Notes: a model not told the origin generated them from the letters alone. A DNA stretch of 64,000 nucleotides from Undibacterium sp. Jales W-56 (GCF_025548535.1 NZ_JAJLQW010000001.1:992001-1056000); one strand, 5' to 3'. Counted from the stretch's first letter, positions 1-9,519 are shown. Translations and numbers: made by a program.

Positions 1-48
1 TTTAAAAGTGTCAGTGTAGATTTTTCGACGAATGCGTTTGGAGAAAAA

Positions 49-1701
49 ATGATCGTGAATACCCATGTTGACAGCGCCCATGTTGATAGCGCTCACATCG
101 ACAAGTTTGCACAGGATAATTTGCCGGCGCGGGAGCTATGGCCGGAATTGATCTTTACTTTGCCCGAGCTGCAATATCCGGCACGATTAAATTGTGTGGA
201 AGAGTTGCTGGATAAAATGGTCGCTGCGGGCTACGGCGATAAACCGGTGATCCTGACTTATCAGGCTAGCTGGAGCTATTCTTTTTTGCTGGAAACGGTC
301 AACCGCATCGCCAACGTTCTGATCAGAGACATGGGGCTGGTGCCGGGTAACCGGGTTTTGCTGCGTGCTGCCAATCATCCCATGATGGCGGCTTGTACGC
401 TGGCGGTATTGAAGGCTGGATGCATCGCAGTGCCGACCATGCCTTTATTGCGCGCCAAAGAGCTGTCCACCATCATCGACAAGGCGCAAGTCACTGCGGC
501 TCTGTGTTCATACGCTTTGCGGGAAGAAATGGCCCTGGCGCAAGAGACATCCCATGTCCTGCAGCAAATCGTTTATTTCAATGCCCAGACGCAGTCTGCG
601 CGGGACCTGGAAGCCAGAATGGCGCTACAACCCAATGAATTTGCGCCTGTCGATACCTCGGCGGAAGACGTCTGCCTGATTAGCTTTACCTCCGGTACCA
701 CCGGCATGCCGAAAGGCACCATGCATTTTCACCGCGACGTACTGGCAATTTGCGACTGTTTTCCGCGTTCTGTCCTGGCATCTGCCAGCAGTGATATTTT
801 TATCGGCACACCGCCGCTGGCGTTTACCTTTGGACTCGGAGGGCTTTTATTGTTTCCTATGCGGGTCGGCGCTACCACGGTGCTGCTGGAAAAACTGACG
901 CCAGAGACTTTGCTGAAAGCGGCGGCGGATTTCAAAGCCACGATTTGTTTTACGGCACCGACTTTTTATCGTCAGATGGCAACACTGGCATCGAGTTTCG
1001 ATCTCTCACATTTGCAGAAGACGGTGTCGGCAGGGGAAGCCTTACCCGCGTCAACCCGTGAACTCTGGAAAAAAGCGAGCGGCCTGGAAATGATCGATGG
1101 CATAGGCGCAACCGAGATGCTGCACATCTTTATTTCCGCCGCCGGCAAGGAGGCGCGAGCCGGCGCCACCGGTAAGGTGGTGCCCGGCTATCAGGCCTGC
1201 GTACTCGATGAGCAGGGGAAGCTCGCCGGGCCCGGGGTAGTCGGCCGTCTGGCGGTCAAGGGACCGACCGGATGTCGCTATCTGGCCGACTCACGGCAGG
1301 CCAATTATGTGATGCAGGGCTGGAACTTGACTGGCGATGCTTATGAAATGGATAGCGAAGGTTATTTCTGGTATCGCGCCCGTACCGATGACATGATCAT
1401 TTCCGCCGGCTACAACATTGCCGGCCCTGAGGTAGAAGAGATTTTGCTCAAGCATACCGCGGTTGCTGAATGTGCCGTAGTCGGTTTGCCAGATGAGGAG
1501 CGGGGTCAGATCGTGAAAGCGTTTGTGGTCTTGAAAGCAGGCATCGCGCCATCCGATCCATTGATCAAGGAATTGCAGAATTTTGTTAAAGCGGGCATCG
1601 CTCCTTACAAATACCCGCGCGCGATCGAATTCCGCTCTTCCTTACCGCGTACCGAAACCGGCAAGTTACAGCGTTACAAACTGCGTCAGCCGGCAATCTG
1701 A
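49..1701 (+). CDS. abmG: 2-aminobenzoate (anthranilate)-CoA ligase
   Basis: A 550-residue AMP-forming acyl-CoA synthetase of the benzoate-CoA ligase branch; it would activate anthranilate with ATP and CoA to 2-aminobenzoyl-CoA in the cytoplasm. Visible core motifs are the P-loop SFTSGTTGMPKG (about residues 213-224), GIGATEM, LTGDAY, YRARTDDMIISAGYN, and the C-terminal PRTETGKLQR with the adenylation lysine near residue 538. The ATG follows GGAGA at 41-45. The substrate is inferred from the next gene, a fused aminobenzoyl-CoA monooxygenase/reductase; the ligase alone could be a benzoate or other aryl-CoA ligase. The N-terminus carries an odd repeated HVDSA stretch. It is the first visible gene of the operon; anything upstream lies outside the window. 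Confidence 0.88.
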   Translation: MIVNTHVDSAHVDSAHIDKFAQDNLPARELWPELIFTLPELQYPARLNCVEELLDKMVAAGYGDKPVILTYQASWSYSFLLETVNRIANVLIRDMGLVPGNRVLLRAANHPMMAACTLAVLKAGCIAVPTMPLLRAKELSTIIDKAQVTAALCSYALREEMALAQETSHVLQQIVYFNAQTQSARDLEARMALQPNEFAPVDTSAEDVCLISFTSGTTGMPKGTMHFHRDVLAICDCFPRSVLASASSDIFIGTPPLAFTFGLGGLLLFPMRVGATTVLLEKLTPETLLKAAADFKATICFTAPTFYRQMATLASSFDLSHLQKTVSAGEALPASTRELWKKASGLEMIDGIGATEMLHIFISAAGKEARAGATGKVVPGYQACVLDEQGKLAGPGVVGRLAVKGPTGCRYLADSRQANYVMQGWNLTGDAYEMDSEGYFWYRARTDDMIISAGYNIAGPEVEEILLKHTAVAECAVVGLPDEERGQIVKAFVVLKAGIAPSDPLIKELQNFVKAGIAPYKYPRAIEFRSSLPRTETGKLQRYKLRQPAI

Positions 1702-1753
1702 ACAATCTGAAAAGACTTCGGCCAAACGGAATAAGACTATTTCTGGATAAATA

Positions 1754-4153
1754 ATGAACATACTTTGCATAGGCGGCGGTCCGGCTGGTTTGTATTTCAG
1801 TCTGCTGATGAAAAAGCAAAACCCCGCGCACCAGGTCACGGTAATTGAGCGTAACCGTCCTTACGATACGTTTGGCTGGGGTGTCGTTTTTTCGGATCAG
1901 ACCCTGGGTAATTTAGTGAACGCCGATGAGCAAACGGCGCGTTTCATCTTGCAATCCTTTAATCATTGGGATGACATCGACGTGCACTTCAAGGGGCAGG
2001 TTGTACGCTCTGGCGGTCATGGATTTTGCGGCATCGGGCGTAAGCGCCTGCTCAATATTTTGCAAGAACGCTGCGAGCAACTCGGCGTGCAATTGGTGTT
2101 TGAGACCCATGTGCAGGATGACCGGCAATTAGCGCTGGATTATCAGGCCGATCTGGTGATTGCCAGCGATGGCCTGAATAGCCTGGTGCGTACACGCTAT
2201 GCCGACAGCTACCAGCCCGACATCGACAACCGCAAATGTCGCTTCATTTGGCTGGGCACCAAAAAATTGTTTCCGGCCTTTACTTTTGCGTTTGAAGAAA
2301 CCGAGTTCGGCTGGTTCCAGGCGCATGCCTATCAATATGACGGCGATACCTCGACGTTTATTATTGAAACACCGGAAGAAGTCTGGTTGAAGGCAGGACT
2401 GGATCAGATGAGTCAGCCGGAGGCGATTACTTTTTGCGAAAAACTGTTCGCAAAATATCTGGATGGATGTGCCTTGATGAGCAATGCCAGCCATCTGCGC
2501 GGTTCTGCCAGCTGGATTAAGTTCCCCCGCATTATTTGCAAGCATTGGGTGCATTGGAATACCTTGCAGTCGAAGCCGGTGCCGGTCGTCTTGATGGGGG
2601 ATGCGGCGCATACCGCGCATTTCTCCATCGGCTCCGGTACCAAGCTGGCGTTGGAAGATGCGATAGAACTGGCGAACAGCTTTCAGTTGCACGGTGCGCA
2701 AGGCATGGCTGCCGTGCTGGAAGCCTATCAGCAAGTGCGTGCGATTGAAGTGCTGAAAATACAAAGCGCGGCCCGCAATTCGATGGAATGGTTTGAAAAC
2801 GTACAGCGCTATACCGCCATGCAGGTGCCGCAATTCGCCTATTCGATGCTGACGCGTAGCCAGCGCTTATCGCATGAGAACTTGCGTGTCCGCGATGCCG
2901 GCTATGTACAGGCGTATGAACGCTGGACGGCGCAGCATGCGTTTTCTCAAATCGGCGAGACGCTGTCACTGCCTGACGGCAGTCCGCCTATGCCGCCTAT
3001 GCTGACGCCGTTTCGGGTCCGCGGCGTCACTTTGAAAAACCGGATCGTGGTATCGCCTATGGCGCAATATTCTGCGGCAGACGGTGTCGCCGGCGACTAC
3101 CATCTGGTGCATCTGGGCAGCCGGGCAATGGGCGGTGCCGGATTGGTCTTCGCAGAAATGACCTGCGTCTCTGCGGATGCCCGCATCACACCTGCCTGTC
3201 CCGGCCTCTATCAACCCGAACACACTCAGGCCTGGAAGCGTATCGTCAATTTCGTGCACCACAACACCGACGCCAAGATCGCGGTGCAACTTGGACATGC
3301 CGGTGCAAAGGGCTCAACCCGACGTGCCTGGGATGGCATTGACCAACCCCTGGAGAGTGGCAACTGGCCACTGATATCCGCATCGGAGCAGCAGTATGTA
3401 GCGGGCGTGTCGCAAATCGCCCGTGCCGCCACGCTGACGGACATGAACAGGGTTACCGCCGATTTCGTCCGGGCGACGCAAGAAGCGGATAAAGCAGGAT
3501 TTGATTGGCTGGAACTGCATTGCGCGCACGGGTATCTGTTATCGAGCTTCATCTCGCCGTTGACCAATCACCGGACCGATGAATTCGGCGGCTCGCTGGA
3601 AAATCGCTGCCGTTTTCCTTTGCGGGTATTTGCCGCTGTCCGTGCGATCTGGCCCGAAAATAAACCGATCAGTGTCAGGATTTCTGCCCATGACTGGGTC
3701 GAAGGGGGCATTACACCGGACGATGCGGTGCAGATTGCAGCGTTGTTCAAGAAGGCGGGCGCTGACATGATCGACTGCTCGTCGGGGCAAGTCAGCAAGC
3801 AAGAAAAACCGGTGTATGGCCGTATGTTCCAGACACCGTTTGCAGATCGCATCCGCAATGAAGCGCAGATTGCAACCATCGCGGTTGGTGCGATTTATGA
3901 AGCCGATCACGCCAATAGCATCATCGCCGCCGGACGCGCAGATCTGTGCGCTATCGCTCGCCCGCACTTGGCCAATCCGGCATGGACCTTGAATGAAACC
4001 GCTAAACTCGGTTACCTGGATATGCCCTGGCCGAAACAATATACGGCGGCCAAGATGCAGTTGGAACGTAACCTGGAACGTGAAAAACAAATGGCTGCGG
4101 CGAATGGTGGACTGACGCCACAACAAGTCGCCGCCAAATTACTGGAAGGCTGA
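1754..4153 (+). CDS. abmA: 2-aminobenzoyl-CoA monooxygenase/reductase (fused FAD monooxygenase and old yellow enzyme)
   Basis: A 799-residue fusion. The N-terminal half is a class A flavin monooxygenase, with the FAD motif GGGPAGLY at residues 7-14 and the second flavin motif [14 protein letters not shown] near residue 282. The C-terminal half, from about residue 415 ([15 protein letters not shown]), is an old-yellow-enzyme barrel with [12 protein letters not shown] and [13 protein letters not shown]. This architecture is that of 2-aminobenzoyl-CoA monooxygenase/reductase and of salicylyl-CoA 5-hydroxylase-type proteins. The first enzyme hydroxylates and reduces anthraniloyl-CoA to a non-aromatic 2-amino-5-oxocyclohexene carbonyl-CoA. 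The neighbouring ligase and beta-oxidation-like genes support that reading. It starts 52 bases after the ligase and ends one base before the SDR gene. Confidence 0.9.
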   Translation: MNILCIGGGPAGLYFSLLMKKQNPAHQVTVIERNRPYDTFGWGVVFSDQTLGNLVNADEQTARFILQSFNHWDDIDVHFKGQVVRSGGHGFCGIGRKRLLNILQERCEQLGVQLVFETHVQDDRQLALDYQADLVIASDGLNSLVRTRYADSYQPDIDNRKCRFIWLGTKKLFPAFTFAFEETEFGWFQAHAYQYDGDTSTFIIETPEEVWLKAGLDQMSQPEAITFCEKLFAKYLDGCALMSNASHLRGSASWIKFPRIICKHWVHWNTLQSKPVPVVLMGDAAHTAHFSIGSGTKLALEDAIELANSFQLHGAQGMAAVLEAYQQVRAIEVLKIQSAARNSMEWFENVQRYTAMQVPQFAYSMLTRSQRLSHENLRVRDAGYVQAYERWTAQHAFSQIGETLSLPDGSPPMPPMLTPFRVRGVTLKNRIVVSPMAQYSAADGVAGDYHLVHLGSRAMGGAGLVFAEMTCVSADARITPACPGLYQPEHTQAWKRIVNFVHHNTDAKIAVQLGHAGAKGSTRRAWDGIDQPLESGNWPLISASEQQYVAGVSQIARAATLTDMNRVTADFVRATQEADKAGFDWLELHCAHGYLLSSFISPLTNHRTDEFGGSLENRCRFPLRVFAAVRAIWPENKPISVRISAHDWVEGGITPDDAVQIAALFKKAGADMIDCSSGQVSKQEKPVYGRMFQTPFADRIRNEAQIATIAVGAIYEADHANSIIAAGRADLCAIARPHLANPAWTLNETAKLGYLDMPWPKQYTAAKMQLERNLEREKQMAAANGGLTPQQVAAKLLEG

Positions 4154-4154
4154 G

Positions 4155-4952
4155 ATGAATACGCAAACAAGGGAAGATAAAACCACTCTGGCAGGCAAAC
4201 ATGCCCTGGTAACCGGCGGCGGCAAAGGTATCGGCCTTGCCATCGCCAGCACTTTGCTGGAGCAGGGGGCCGCAGTCACCATCAGCGGGCGCAATGAACA
4301 CACCTTGCAAGACGCCATGCGGTATTTGCATGGCAAGGGCAGCGTCAGTTATGTGCTGATGGATGTGACCGACCTGCATTCGGTGCAGCAAGCGTTTGAA
4401 CATGCCATTGTGCGCAAGGGGCGCGTCGATATTCTGATCAACAATGCGGGACAGGCAGTATCCGCGCCTTTTCTGAAGACCAGCGCAGACATGTGGCAGC
4501 AAATGATGGCGGTCAATTTAAGCGGCGCTTTCCATTGCACTCAGCAAGTCTTGCCTGCCATGCTCGAGGTCGGATGGGGCCGTATTGTGAATGTCGCCAG
4601 CACGGCAGCGTTGACAGGCTATGCGTATGTCGCTGCCTACTGTGCGGCCAAGCATGGCGTGCTTGGCATGACGCGCGCACTGGCGCTGGAGGTGGCTAGC
4701 AAAGGAGTCACCGTCAACGCCGTTTGTCCCGGTTATACCGAGACCGATATGGTGGCTGATGCCGTTGCCAATATCGTCGCCAAGACCGGCCGCACCGATG
4801 AACAGGCGCGTACCGATCTGGCCGCGGGCAATCCGCAAAAACGCTTTGTCCAGCCGGATGAAGTGGCGCATAGCGTTGCATGGCTATGCCAACCGGCCGC
4901 CGCGGCGATGAATGGGCAGGCGATTGCTGTTGCGGGTGGGGAGGTGATGTAA
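4155..4952 (+). CDS. SDR-family dehydrogenase of the anthranilate operon
   Basis: A 265-residue short-chain dehydrogenase/reductase of the FabG/3-hydroxyacyl-CoA dehydrogenase type. It shows the cofactor loop TGGGKGIG near residues 20-28, NNAG, and the catalytic Y162-x3-K166 (YCAAK) preceded by a serine in NVAST. Glycine-rich TGxxxGIG and the complete active site suggest a working NAD(P)H enzyme. Only one base separates it from the monooxygenase/reductase gene, so it is almost certainly cotranscribed. Its likely job is oxidation or reduction of a hydroxy/oxo group on the alicyclic CoA intermediate, as in beta-oxidation of the ring-reduced product; the exact substrate cannot be read from sequence. 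Another FabG-like SDR lies at 53131, in a different context. Confidence 0.82.
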   Translation: MNTQTREDKTTLAGKHALVTGGGKGIGLAIASTLLEQGAAVTISGRNEHTLQDAMRYLHGKGSVSYVLMDVTDLHSVQQAFEHAIVRKGRVDILINNAGQAVSAPFLKTSADMWQQMMAVNLSGAFHCTQQVLPAMLEVGWGRIVNVASTAALTGYAYVAAYCAAKHGVLGMTRALALEVASKGVTVNAVCPGYTETDMVADAVANIVAKTGRTDEQARTDLAAGNPQKRFVQPDEVAHSVAWLCQPAAAAMNGQAIAVAGGEVM

Positions 4953-5017
4953 ATGGATGACCTTGATGGGCTCTATCGGTTCGCCTGGCATCGATCAATT
5001 CTGCAGTCAGGCGCTTC

Positions 5018-5518
5018 ATGAAAAATGATCTTCCCCAGGTCTATGACCTGGAAACCAGGTTGACGCAAGATCATCATCAGTCATTGAAGCTATGGCTGCG
5101 GATGTTGTCGTGTACCGTCATGATAGAAGCGGAGATACGTACCCGGCTCCGGCAAGAGTTTGATGTGACGTTGCCGCGTTTTGATCTGATGGCGCAACTT
5201 GAGCGCCATCCGGATGGATTGCGCATGGGTGAACTGTCCAAGCGCATGATGGTCACGGGCGGCAATATTACCGGGATTACGGATCAGCTGGAGCAGGAGA
5301 AGCTGGTGGTCCGTGTCGCCGATAGCAAAGACCGGCGCGCTTACAGTGTCAAGTTGACAGCAGCGGGACGGCGCGTTTTCAAGCGCATGGCGGTGGTTCA
5401 TGAGGCATGGATCGCCGAGTTGTTTTCCGGTTTGCAGCCGGAAGAAAAGAAACAATTTTTTGAATTACTGTCGCAGGTTAAAGCACATCTGCATCAGTCT
5501 GGTGAAGAACAGGAGTAA
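5018..5518 (+). CDS. MarR-family transcriptional regulator
   Basis: A 166-residue winged-helix regulator of the MarR family. The DNA-binding core spans roughly residues 50-110, with GMRMGELSKRMMVTGGNITGITDQLEQ-like recognition helices followed by the wing (VADSKDRRAYSVKLT), which has the family's D-x-R-D/R-x-x-x-V pattern. It sits inside the anthranilate operon, 65 bases after the SDR gene and 3 bases before the crotonase gene, on the same strand. The placement suggests ligand-controlled repression of the operon, probably by an aryl-CoA intermediate or anthranilate, and autoregulation. The operator would be expected upstream of the ligase gene, where only 48 bases are visible, so none is called. 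Confidence 0.88.
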   Translation: MKNDLPQVYDLETRLTQDHHQSLKLWLRMLSCTVMIEAEIRTRLRQEFDVTLPRFDLMAQLERHPDGLRMGELSKRMMVTGGNITGITDQLEQEKLVVRVADSKDRRAYSVKLTAAGRRVFKRMAVVHEAWIAELFSGLQPEEKKQFFELLSQVKAHLHQSGEEQE

Positions 5519-5521
5519 GCC

Positions 5522-6376
5522 ATGAAATACCTATCGGGACAGCCACACGATTTGCCTGGCAATCGTCATCATTTATCCGCTTATACCGCACGCCATTTTC
5601 AGTTCGGCCTGAACTCTGGCGTTGCTACCATCGTCTTGAACCGCCCGGAACGCAAGAATCCCCTGACCTTCGACTCTTACGCCGAGTTGCGCGACTTGTT
5701 TCGCGCCATGACGGATGCCGACGATGTGAAGGCGGTGGTGATTGCCGGCGCCGGCGAGAATTTTTGTTCTGGCGGCGATGTACACGAAATCATCGGTCCG
5801 CTGACTAAGCTGGATATGCCGGGCCTGCTGAGCTTTACCCGCATGACCGGCGATCTGGTGAAGGCGATGCGCGCTTGTCCGCAACCGATTGTGGCGGCCG
5901 TGGATGGGATCTGTGCGGGTGCCGGTGCTATTTTGGCTCTGGCGTCAGATATACGGATAGGCACGGCACGCAGCAAGACCGCATTCCTGTTCACCCGGGT
6001 TGGCCTGGCCGGTTGCGATATGGGCGCTTGCGCCATATTGCCGCGTCTGATTGGACAGGGACGGGCGTCTGAATTGCTCTACAGCGGTCGATCGATGAGC
6101 GGTGAGGAAGGCGAACGCTGGGGTTTCTTTAATCGCCTCAGTTCGCCGGAAGCACTATTGGATGATGCCCAGCACCATGCGCAGCACCTGGCTAAAGGGC
6201 CGACGTTTGCGCATGGCATGACCAAAAAAATGCTGCAGCAGGAATGGAATATGAGCATCGAGCAGGCGCTAGAAGCGGAAGCGCAAGCACAGGCCATTTG
6301 CATGATGACGAACGATTTTCATCGTGCTTACCACGCTTTCGTGGCAAAACAGAATCCGGAATTTGAGGGGGACTAA
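5522..6376 (+). CDS. Enoyl-CoA hydratase/isomerase (crotonase) family protein
   Basis: A 284-residue crotonase-fold protein. The oxyanion-hole segment [12 protein letters not shown] lies near residue 76 and the second one, [13 protein letters not shown], near residue 122. AGGAG precedes the ATG closely and the gene begins 3 bases after marR. In typical hydratases a PE-x-x-x-G segment supplies the first catalytic glutamate; here that place reads TRVGLAG (R159), while the second glutamate position is kept (E184, in ASELLYSG). It may therefore hydrate poorly, or do another crotonase reaction such as isomerisation or ring hydrolysis on the alicyclic CoA intermediate. The operon context suggests action on the product of the monooxygenase/reductase; the exact step is inferred. 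Confidence 0.85.
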   Translation: MKYLSGQPHDLPGNRHHLSAYTARHFQFGLNSGVATIVLNRPERKNPLTFDSYAELRDLFRAMTDADDVKAVVIAGAGENFCSGGDVHEIIGPLTKLDMPGLLSFTRMTGDLVKAMRACPQPIVAAVDGICAGAGAILALASDIRIGTARSKTAFLFTRVGLAGCDMGACAILPRLIGQGRASELLYSGRSMSGEEGERWGFFNRLSSPEALLDDAQHHAQHLAKGPTFAHGMTKKMLQQEWNMSIEQALEAEAQAQAICMMTNDFHRAYHAFVAKQNPEFEGD

Positions 6377-6377
6377 G

Positions 6378-7562
6378 ATGTCTGATAAGAATTATCTGGA
6401 ATGGCCGTTTTTTGACGAAAAGCACCGGATTTTACAGTTCGCCCTGGATCAATGGGCGTCTGAGCAACTCGCGCAAGATCATCCGCTGGATGTGGACCAT
6501 GCATGCCGTCAGTTAGTGCGCCAACTGGGGGCCGCCGGCTGGCTGAAGCATGCGATTGGTGGCGTGAATTATGGCGCCGTGGACGAAGTGATCGATACCC
6601 GCGCCATTTGCCTGATACGCGAAACCCTGGCCCGTCATTCTGGACTGGCCGACTTCGCTTTTGCCATGCAGGGTCTTGGTTCTGGCGCGATTAGTTTGTT
6701 TGGTACTGAATCGCAAAAAAACCATTACCTGACACGGGTTGCACATGGTGAGGCGATTGCCGCTTTTGCCTTGTCGGAGCCGGATGCCGGTTCCGACGTG
6801 GCAGCGCTGCAATGCGCTGCCAGTCTGGAGGGCGATCACTATGTATTGAATGGCGAAAAAACCTGGATTTCCAATGGCGGGATCGCCGATTTTTATGTCG
6901 TATTCGCACGTAGCGGAGAGGCTCCCGGCGCACGCGGCATCAGCGCATTGATAGTAGATGCAGATAATCCGGGTCTGGCGATTGCAGAGCGTATTGATGT
7001 CATTGCACCGCACCCGCTGGCAAAGCTGCGCTTTAGCAATTGCCGCGTCCCCGTTCATCAGCGTCTGGGCGCGGCGGGGCAAGGTTTTAAAGTCGCGATG
7101 GCAACCCTGGATGTCTTTCGCACCTCGGTTGCTGCGGCATCGCTGGGCTTTGCCCGGCGCGCCATGGATGAGGCCCTGCAACGCGCTACGACACGCAAGA
7201 TGTTCGGCCAGACACTGGCAGATTTTCAATTGACGCAAGCCAAATTGGCACAAATGGCAACCGGCATAGATAGCGCGGCCTTGCTTACCTATCGTGCCGC
7301 CTGGCAGCGCGACCAGGGGCGGAATGTAACGAAGGAAGCGGCCATGGCAAAGCTGAGCGCCACCGAAACAGCGCAACAAGTCATTGATGCGGCAGTGCAA
7401 ATGTTTGGCGGGTTGGGCGTGGTCAGCGAGATGCCGGTAGAACGTCTGTATCGCGAAATACGCGCCTTGCGCATTTATGAAGGCGCGACGGAAGTACAGC
7501 AATTGATCATCGCCCGTGAACTATTGAAACAGCATGCTGCGGCGTCGGCAATCTCAAACTGA
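6378..7562 (+). CDS. Acyl-CoA dehydrogenase
   Basis: A 394-residue FAD-dependent acyl-CoA dehydrogenase. It shows the flavin/substrate segment [14 protein letters not shown] near residue 130, WISNGG, the R-x-x-FG segment (TRKMFGQ), QMFGGLGV and the C-terminal IYEGATEVQ with the presumed catalytic base E368. The start was set at 6378, not at the more upstream 6324, because GAGGGGG lies just before it and the preceding gene ends at 6376. It would oxidise an acyl-CoA or alicyclic acyl-CoA in the anthranilate pathway and pass electrons to ETF, then to the ETF-ubiquinone oxidoreductase encoded at 51113-52777. Chain-length or ring preference cannot be judged from sequence. Confidence 0.88.
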   Translation: MSDKNYLEWPFFDEKHRILQFALDQWASEQLAQDHPLDVDHACRQLVRQLGAAGWLKHAIGGVNYGAVDEVIDTRAICLIRETLARHSGLADFAFAMQGLGSGAISLFGTESQKNHYLTRVAHGEAIAAFALSEPDAGSDVAALQCAASLEGDHYVLNGEKTWISNGGIADFYVVFARSGEAPGARGISALIVDADNPGLAIAERIDVIAPHPLAKLRFSNCRVPVHQRLGAAGQGFKVAMATLDVFRTSVAAASLGFARRAMDEALQRATTRKMFGQTLADFQLTQAKLAQMATGIDSAALLTYRAAWQRDQGRNVTKEAAMAKLSATETAQQVIDAAVQMFGGLGVVSEMPVERLYREIRALRIYEGATEVQQLIIARELLKQHAAASAISN

Positions 7563-7605
7563 CTGATTGACTGATACGCAAAGTATTCACCACGAAAGGA
7601 TTCAC

Positions 7606-7998
7606 ATGGAATTTCTACAGCCGCCAGACTGGGTTCGCCCGCGCGGTTACTCCAATGGCATCGTCGCCCGGGGGCGCACTGTATGCGTGAGCGGCATGAT
7701 AGGTTGGGATGGCCAGGGACGGTTTCATACCGATGACTTTGCGGGGCAGGTGAAACAGGCATTAAACAATATTGTCGATGTGCTGGCTGAGGCACAGGCC
7801 GAGCCGAAACATATCGTGCGCATGACCTGGTATGTACTGGATAAGAAAGAATACATCGCAGCCTACAAGGAAATCGGGGAAGCGTATCGCGATATTATCG
7901 GGCGTCATTTTCCTACCATGACGGCGGTGCAGGTGGCCGGGCTGATCGAAGATCGCGCCAGGGTCGAGATTGAGGTAACAGCGATTGTGCCTGATTAA
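7606..7998 (+). CDS. RidA/YjgF-family protein, last gene of the anthranilate operon
   Basis: A 130-residue Rid-fold protein, with GxxVCVSGMIGWD and the C-terminal VEIEVTAIV strand. The ATG at 7606 was preferred over 7567 because GAAAGGA lies five bases before it and the upstream residues do not look like the family. RidA members hydrolyse reactive enamines and imines. The location fits: degradation of a ring amino-acyl-CoA must release ammonia, probably through an imine. However, where E. coli RidA carries its catalytic arginine (VARLP), this protein reads VAGLI, so a classic RidA imine deaminase mechanism is doubtful. It starts 43 bases after the dehydrogenase gene and closes the run of same-strand genes. 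Confidence 0.85.
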   Translation: MEFLQPPDWVRPRGYSNGIVARGRTVCVSGMIGWDGQGRFHTDDFAGQVKQALNNIVDVLAEAQAEPKHIVRMTWYVLDKKEYIAAYKEIGEAYRDIIGRHFPTMTAVQVAGLIEDRARVEIEVTAIVPD

Positions 7999-8018
7999 TG
8001 GAAATTTCAAGCTAATTA

Positions 8019-8148
8019 AGATTTACGCAAAAAACGAAACCGCAATCCGGCTGCGCCTGCTGGCACGAAATGCCTCTGAAAGTCGCATCCAGCCTGCGGG
8101 TTCAATATGAGTTGAGGTAAGCAGTTTTTCGTTTTGCGCAAGTCCTGC
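8019..8148. repeat. Palindromic MITE-like intergenic repeat, copy 1
   Basis: A roughly 130-base element with imperfect terminal inverted repeats: the left end reads GATTTACGCAAAAAACGAA and the right end, reversed, AGGACTTGCGCAAAACGAA. The interior is also self-complementary, CCGGCTGCG facing CGCATCCAG, so the transcript would form one long hairpin. The core (8041-8124) matches 11762-11846 closely, including the shared blocks TGGCACGAAATG and GCATCCAGC. No coding capacity is seen. The copy sits directly after the anthranilate operon and before the GIY-YIG-type gene. The rest of the gap, 8149-8384, holds no gene or motif I can identify. Confidence 0.72.
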
Positions 8149-8384
8149 TAATGGAACATTCAGTCTCCAACCGGCACCAGATAAAATCGCCTGGAAACCT
8201 TTGCCAGCACTGGGTTTCAGCGATTTTCAGAGCAGTTTGGCAGGACACCGGCGATCTGCGTTAATTCTCAAAATTGCAAACTGATCGCGTTAGAGCCATC
8301 TATTCCGCGCATTGAACAGCGTTCCTATCTTCTAGACTATTCTGACTATGGGTATGCATGTCCGCACAACCCGCGCGAGGAATT

Positions 8385-9404
8385 ATGTCTACATCGTCCA
8401 GACGGCAATATCTTGATCCCCGATACAACTATGGTGTGCCGGGGAGCATTTACGTTTTGCAAAACAGTGCCTTGCGCGATAACTTGTTTAAGCTTGGCGC
8501 GACCAGGAGCTCCGGCTGGGCCAAAGTTCTGGAGTTCAATCGTGACCCGGACAATAGCGTTCCCGGGAAATTTGAATGTATCTTCGAGATAACTACCAAT
8601 GATTGCGGGCGAGCTTTAGAGCGTTTGCTACAAGAGCTGAAAGACTGTCGTTGCGGGCGGAACGAGCTGGCGTATTTCGACATCTCATTAGCTCAACTGA
8701 AAGAATTAGTCCAATCCGTCTGTCGCGAGACCGACAGAAAAAACGTAGGAAAAATTCAAGACATCGCGCTGGCGACTACCGCGTACCATCTCGACGCAGA
8801 TCAGCAAATTGCTGACATGGGCGGCACTGGCAACGCTGTGGAGGCGATAGTATCCGGATCAGATATCGCCCGATGGTTCAGGCGGAAAATGGTATGGGCA
8901 GGTGCGGCAATCTCGCTAAGTGTTCTAGTCGTCGGCGCGCTATTGCTGGGCCAATGGCTGGATCAGCAAAATCAAAGCGAGCAGCTGTCGCAAGCTGTTG
9001 CGCCTATATCCGCCCCCATCTTACCGGCGTCAAAGTCGGGCAATGTCGCCAGAGTCAGCTTGCCGTCGCGTGGCAATGCTTTGAGTGAATCTGAAAAAAC
9101 GGTACTCGGTCTTTCATGCATTGCGACTGAAAATCCTAAAAATCCGCAGGCATTTCATCTTTGCGTACAAACTCAATTGCAAGCGTCGACGACAGATCCT
9201 ATTGACAAACTGACGCAGGACTTGAGCAGGCATTTGAATGCGCAGCAAAAACGCACATTAGAATACGAATGTATGAAAGAGCATGCTAAAACCGGTCTTG
9301 ATGCCTATCGTACTTGCCTTAAACAAGGCTTGATCAAGCTGGATGCCCATCAGCAAAAACTGAGTCTAGCTGAAAAATCTGCCCGTCTTCTCTCAAAAAG
9401 CTAA
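8385..9404 (+). CDS. GIY-YIG (T5orf172/MUG113-like) domain protein with a transmembrane segment and paired-cysteine repeats
   Basis: A 339-residue protein of unusual build. Residues 20-112 resemble the T5orf172/MUG113 branch of the GIY-YIG fold: GSIYVLQN, then FKLGATR, a glutamate in RALERLLQEL, and NELAYFDISLAQLKELV. The usual arginine after KIGxT appears replaced (WAKVLEF). A single membrane segment follows near residues 168-191. The C-terminal part has two repeats of C-x14-C (LSCIATEN...FHLC and YECMKEHA...YRTC), each followed by a Q-rich helix, as in disulfide-braced extracytoplasmic helical hairpins. The start at 8385 has GAGGAAT before it; ATG 8358 is less likely. Function is unknown; membrane tethering of a nuclease-like domain is an inference. 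It has no operon partner. Confidence 0.7.
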   Translation: MSTSSRRQYLDPRYNYGVPGSIYVLQNSALRDNLFKLGATRSSGWAKVLEFNRDPDNSVPGKFECIFEITTNDCGRALERLLQELKDCRCGRNELAYFDISLAQLKELVQSVCRETDRKNVGKIQDIALATTAYHLDADQQIADMGGTGNAVEAIVSGSDIARWFRRKMVWAGAAISLSVLVVGALLLGQWLDQQNQSEQLSQAVAPISAPILPASKSGNVARVSLPSRGNALSESEKTVLGLSCIATENPKNPQAFHLCVQTQLQASTTDPIDKLTQDLSRHLNAQQKRTLEYECMKEHAKTGLDAYRTCLKQGLIKLDAHQQKLSLAEKSARLLSKS

Positions 9405-9519
9405 TCGGCAGCGGATATGCGCCATCGGTCAAAACGCCGGTCATTGCGCTTGTGACAGAGCGGTGGCGATCAGTGATAATGCAGGTCTTGTTATCGACTG
9501 AATGTTCAACTGATCCGCA

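Noticed and set aside
6324..6377. Upstream start for the acyl-CoA dehydrogenase
   Set aside because: It would overlap the crotonase gene by 53 bases, while 6378 has a strong purine-rich site and matches the family start.
6513..7502. 329-codon minus-strand frame inside the acyl-CoA dehydrogenase gene
   Set aside because: The sense frame has a full set of family motifs; the antisense product has none.
8149..8384. Remnant of an insertion sequence downstream of repeat copy 1
   Set aside because: No transposase frame or second terminal repeat could be found, only the MITE-like copy itself.
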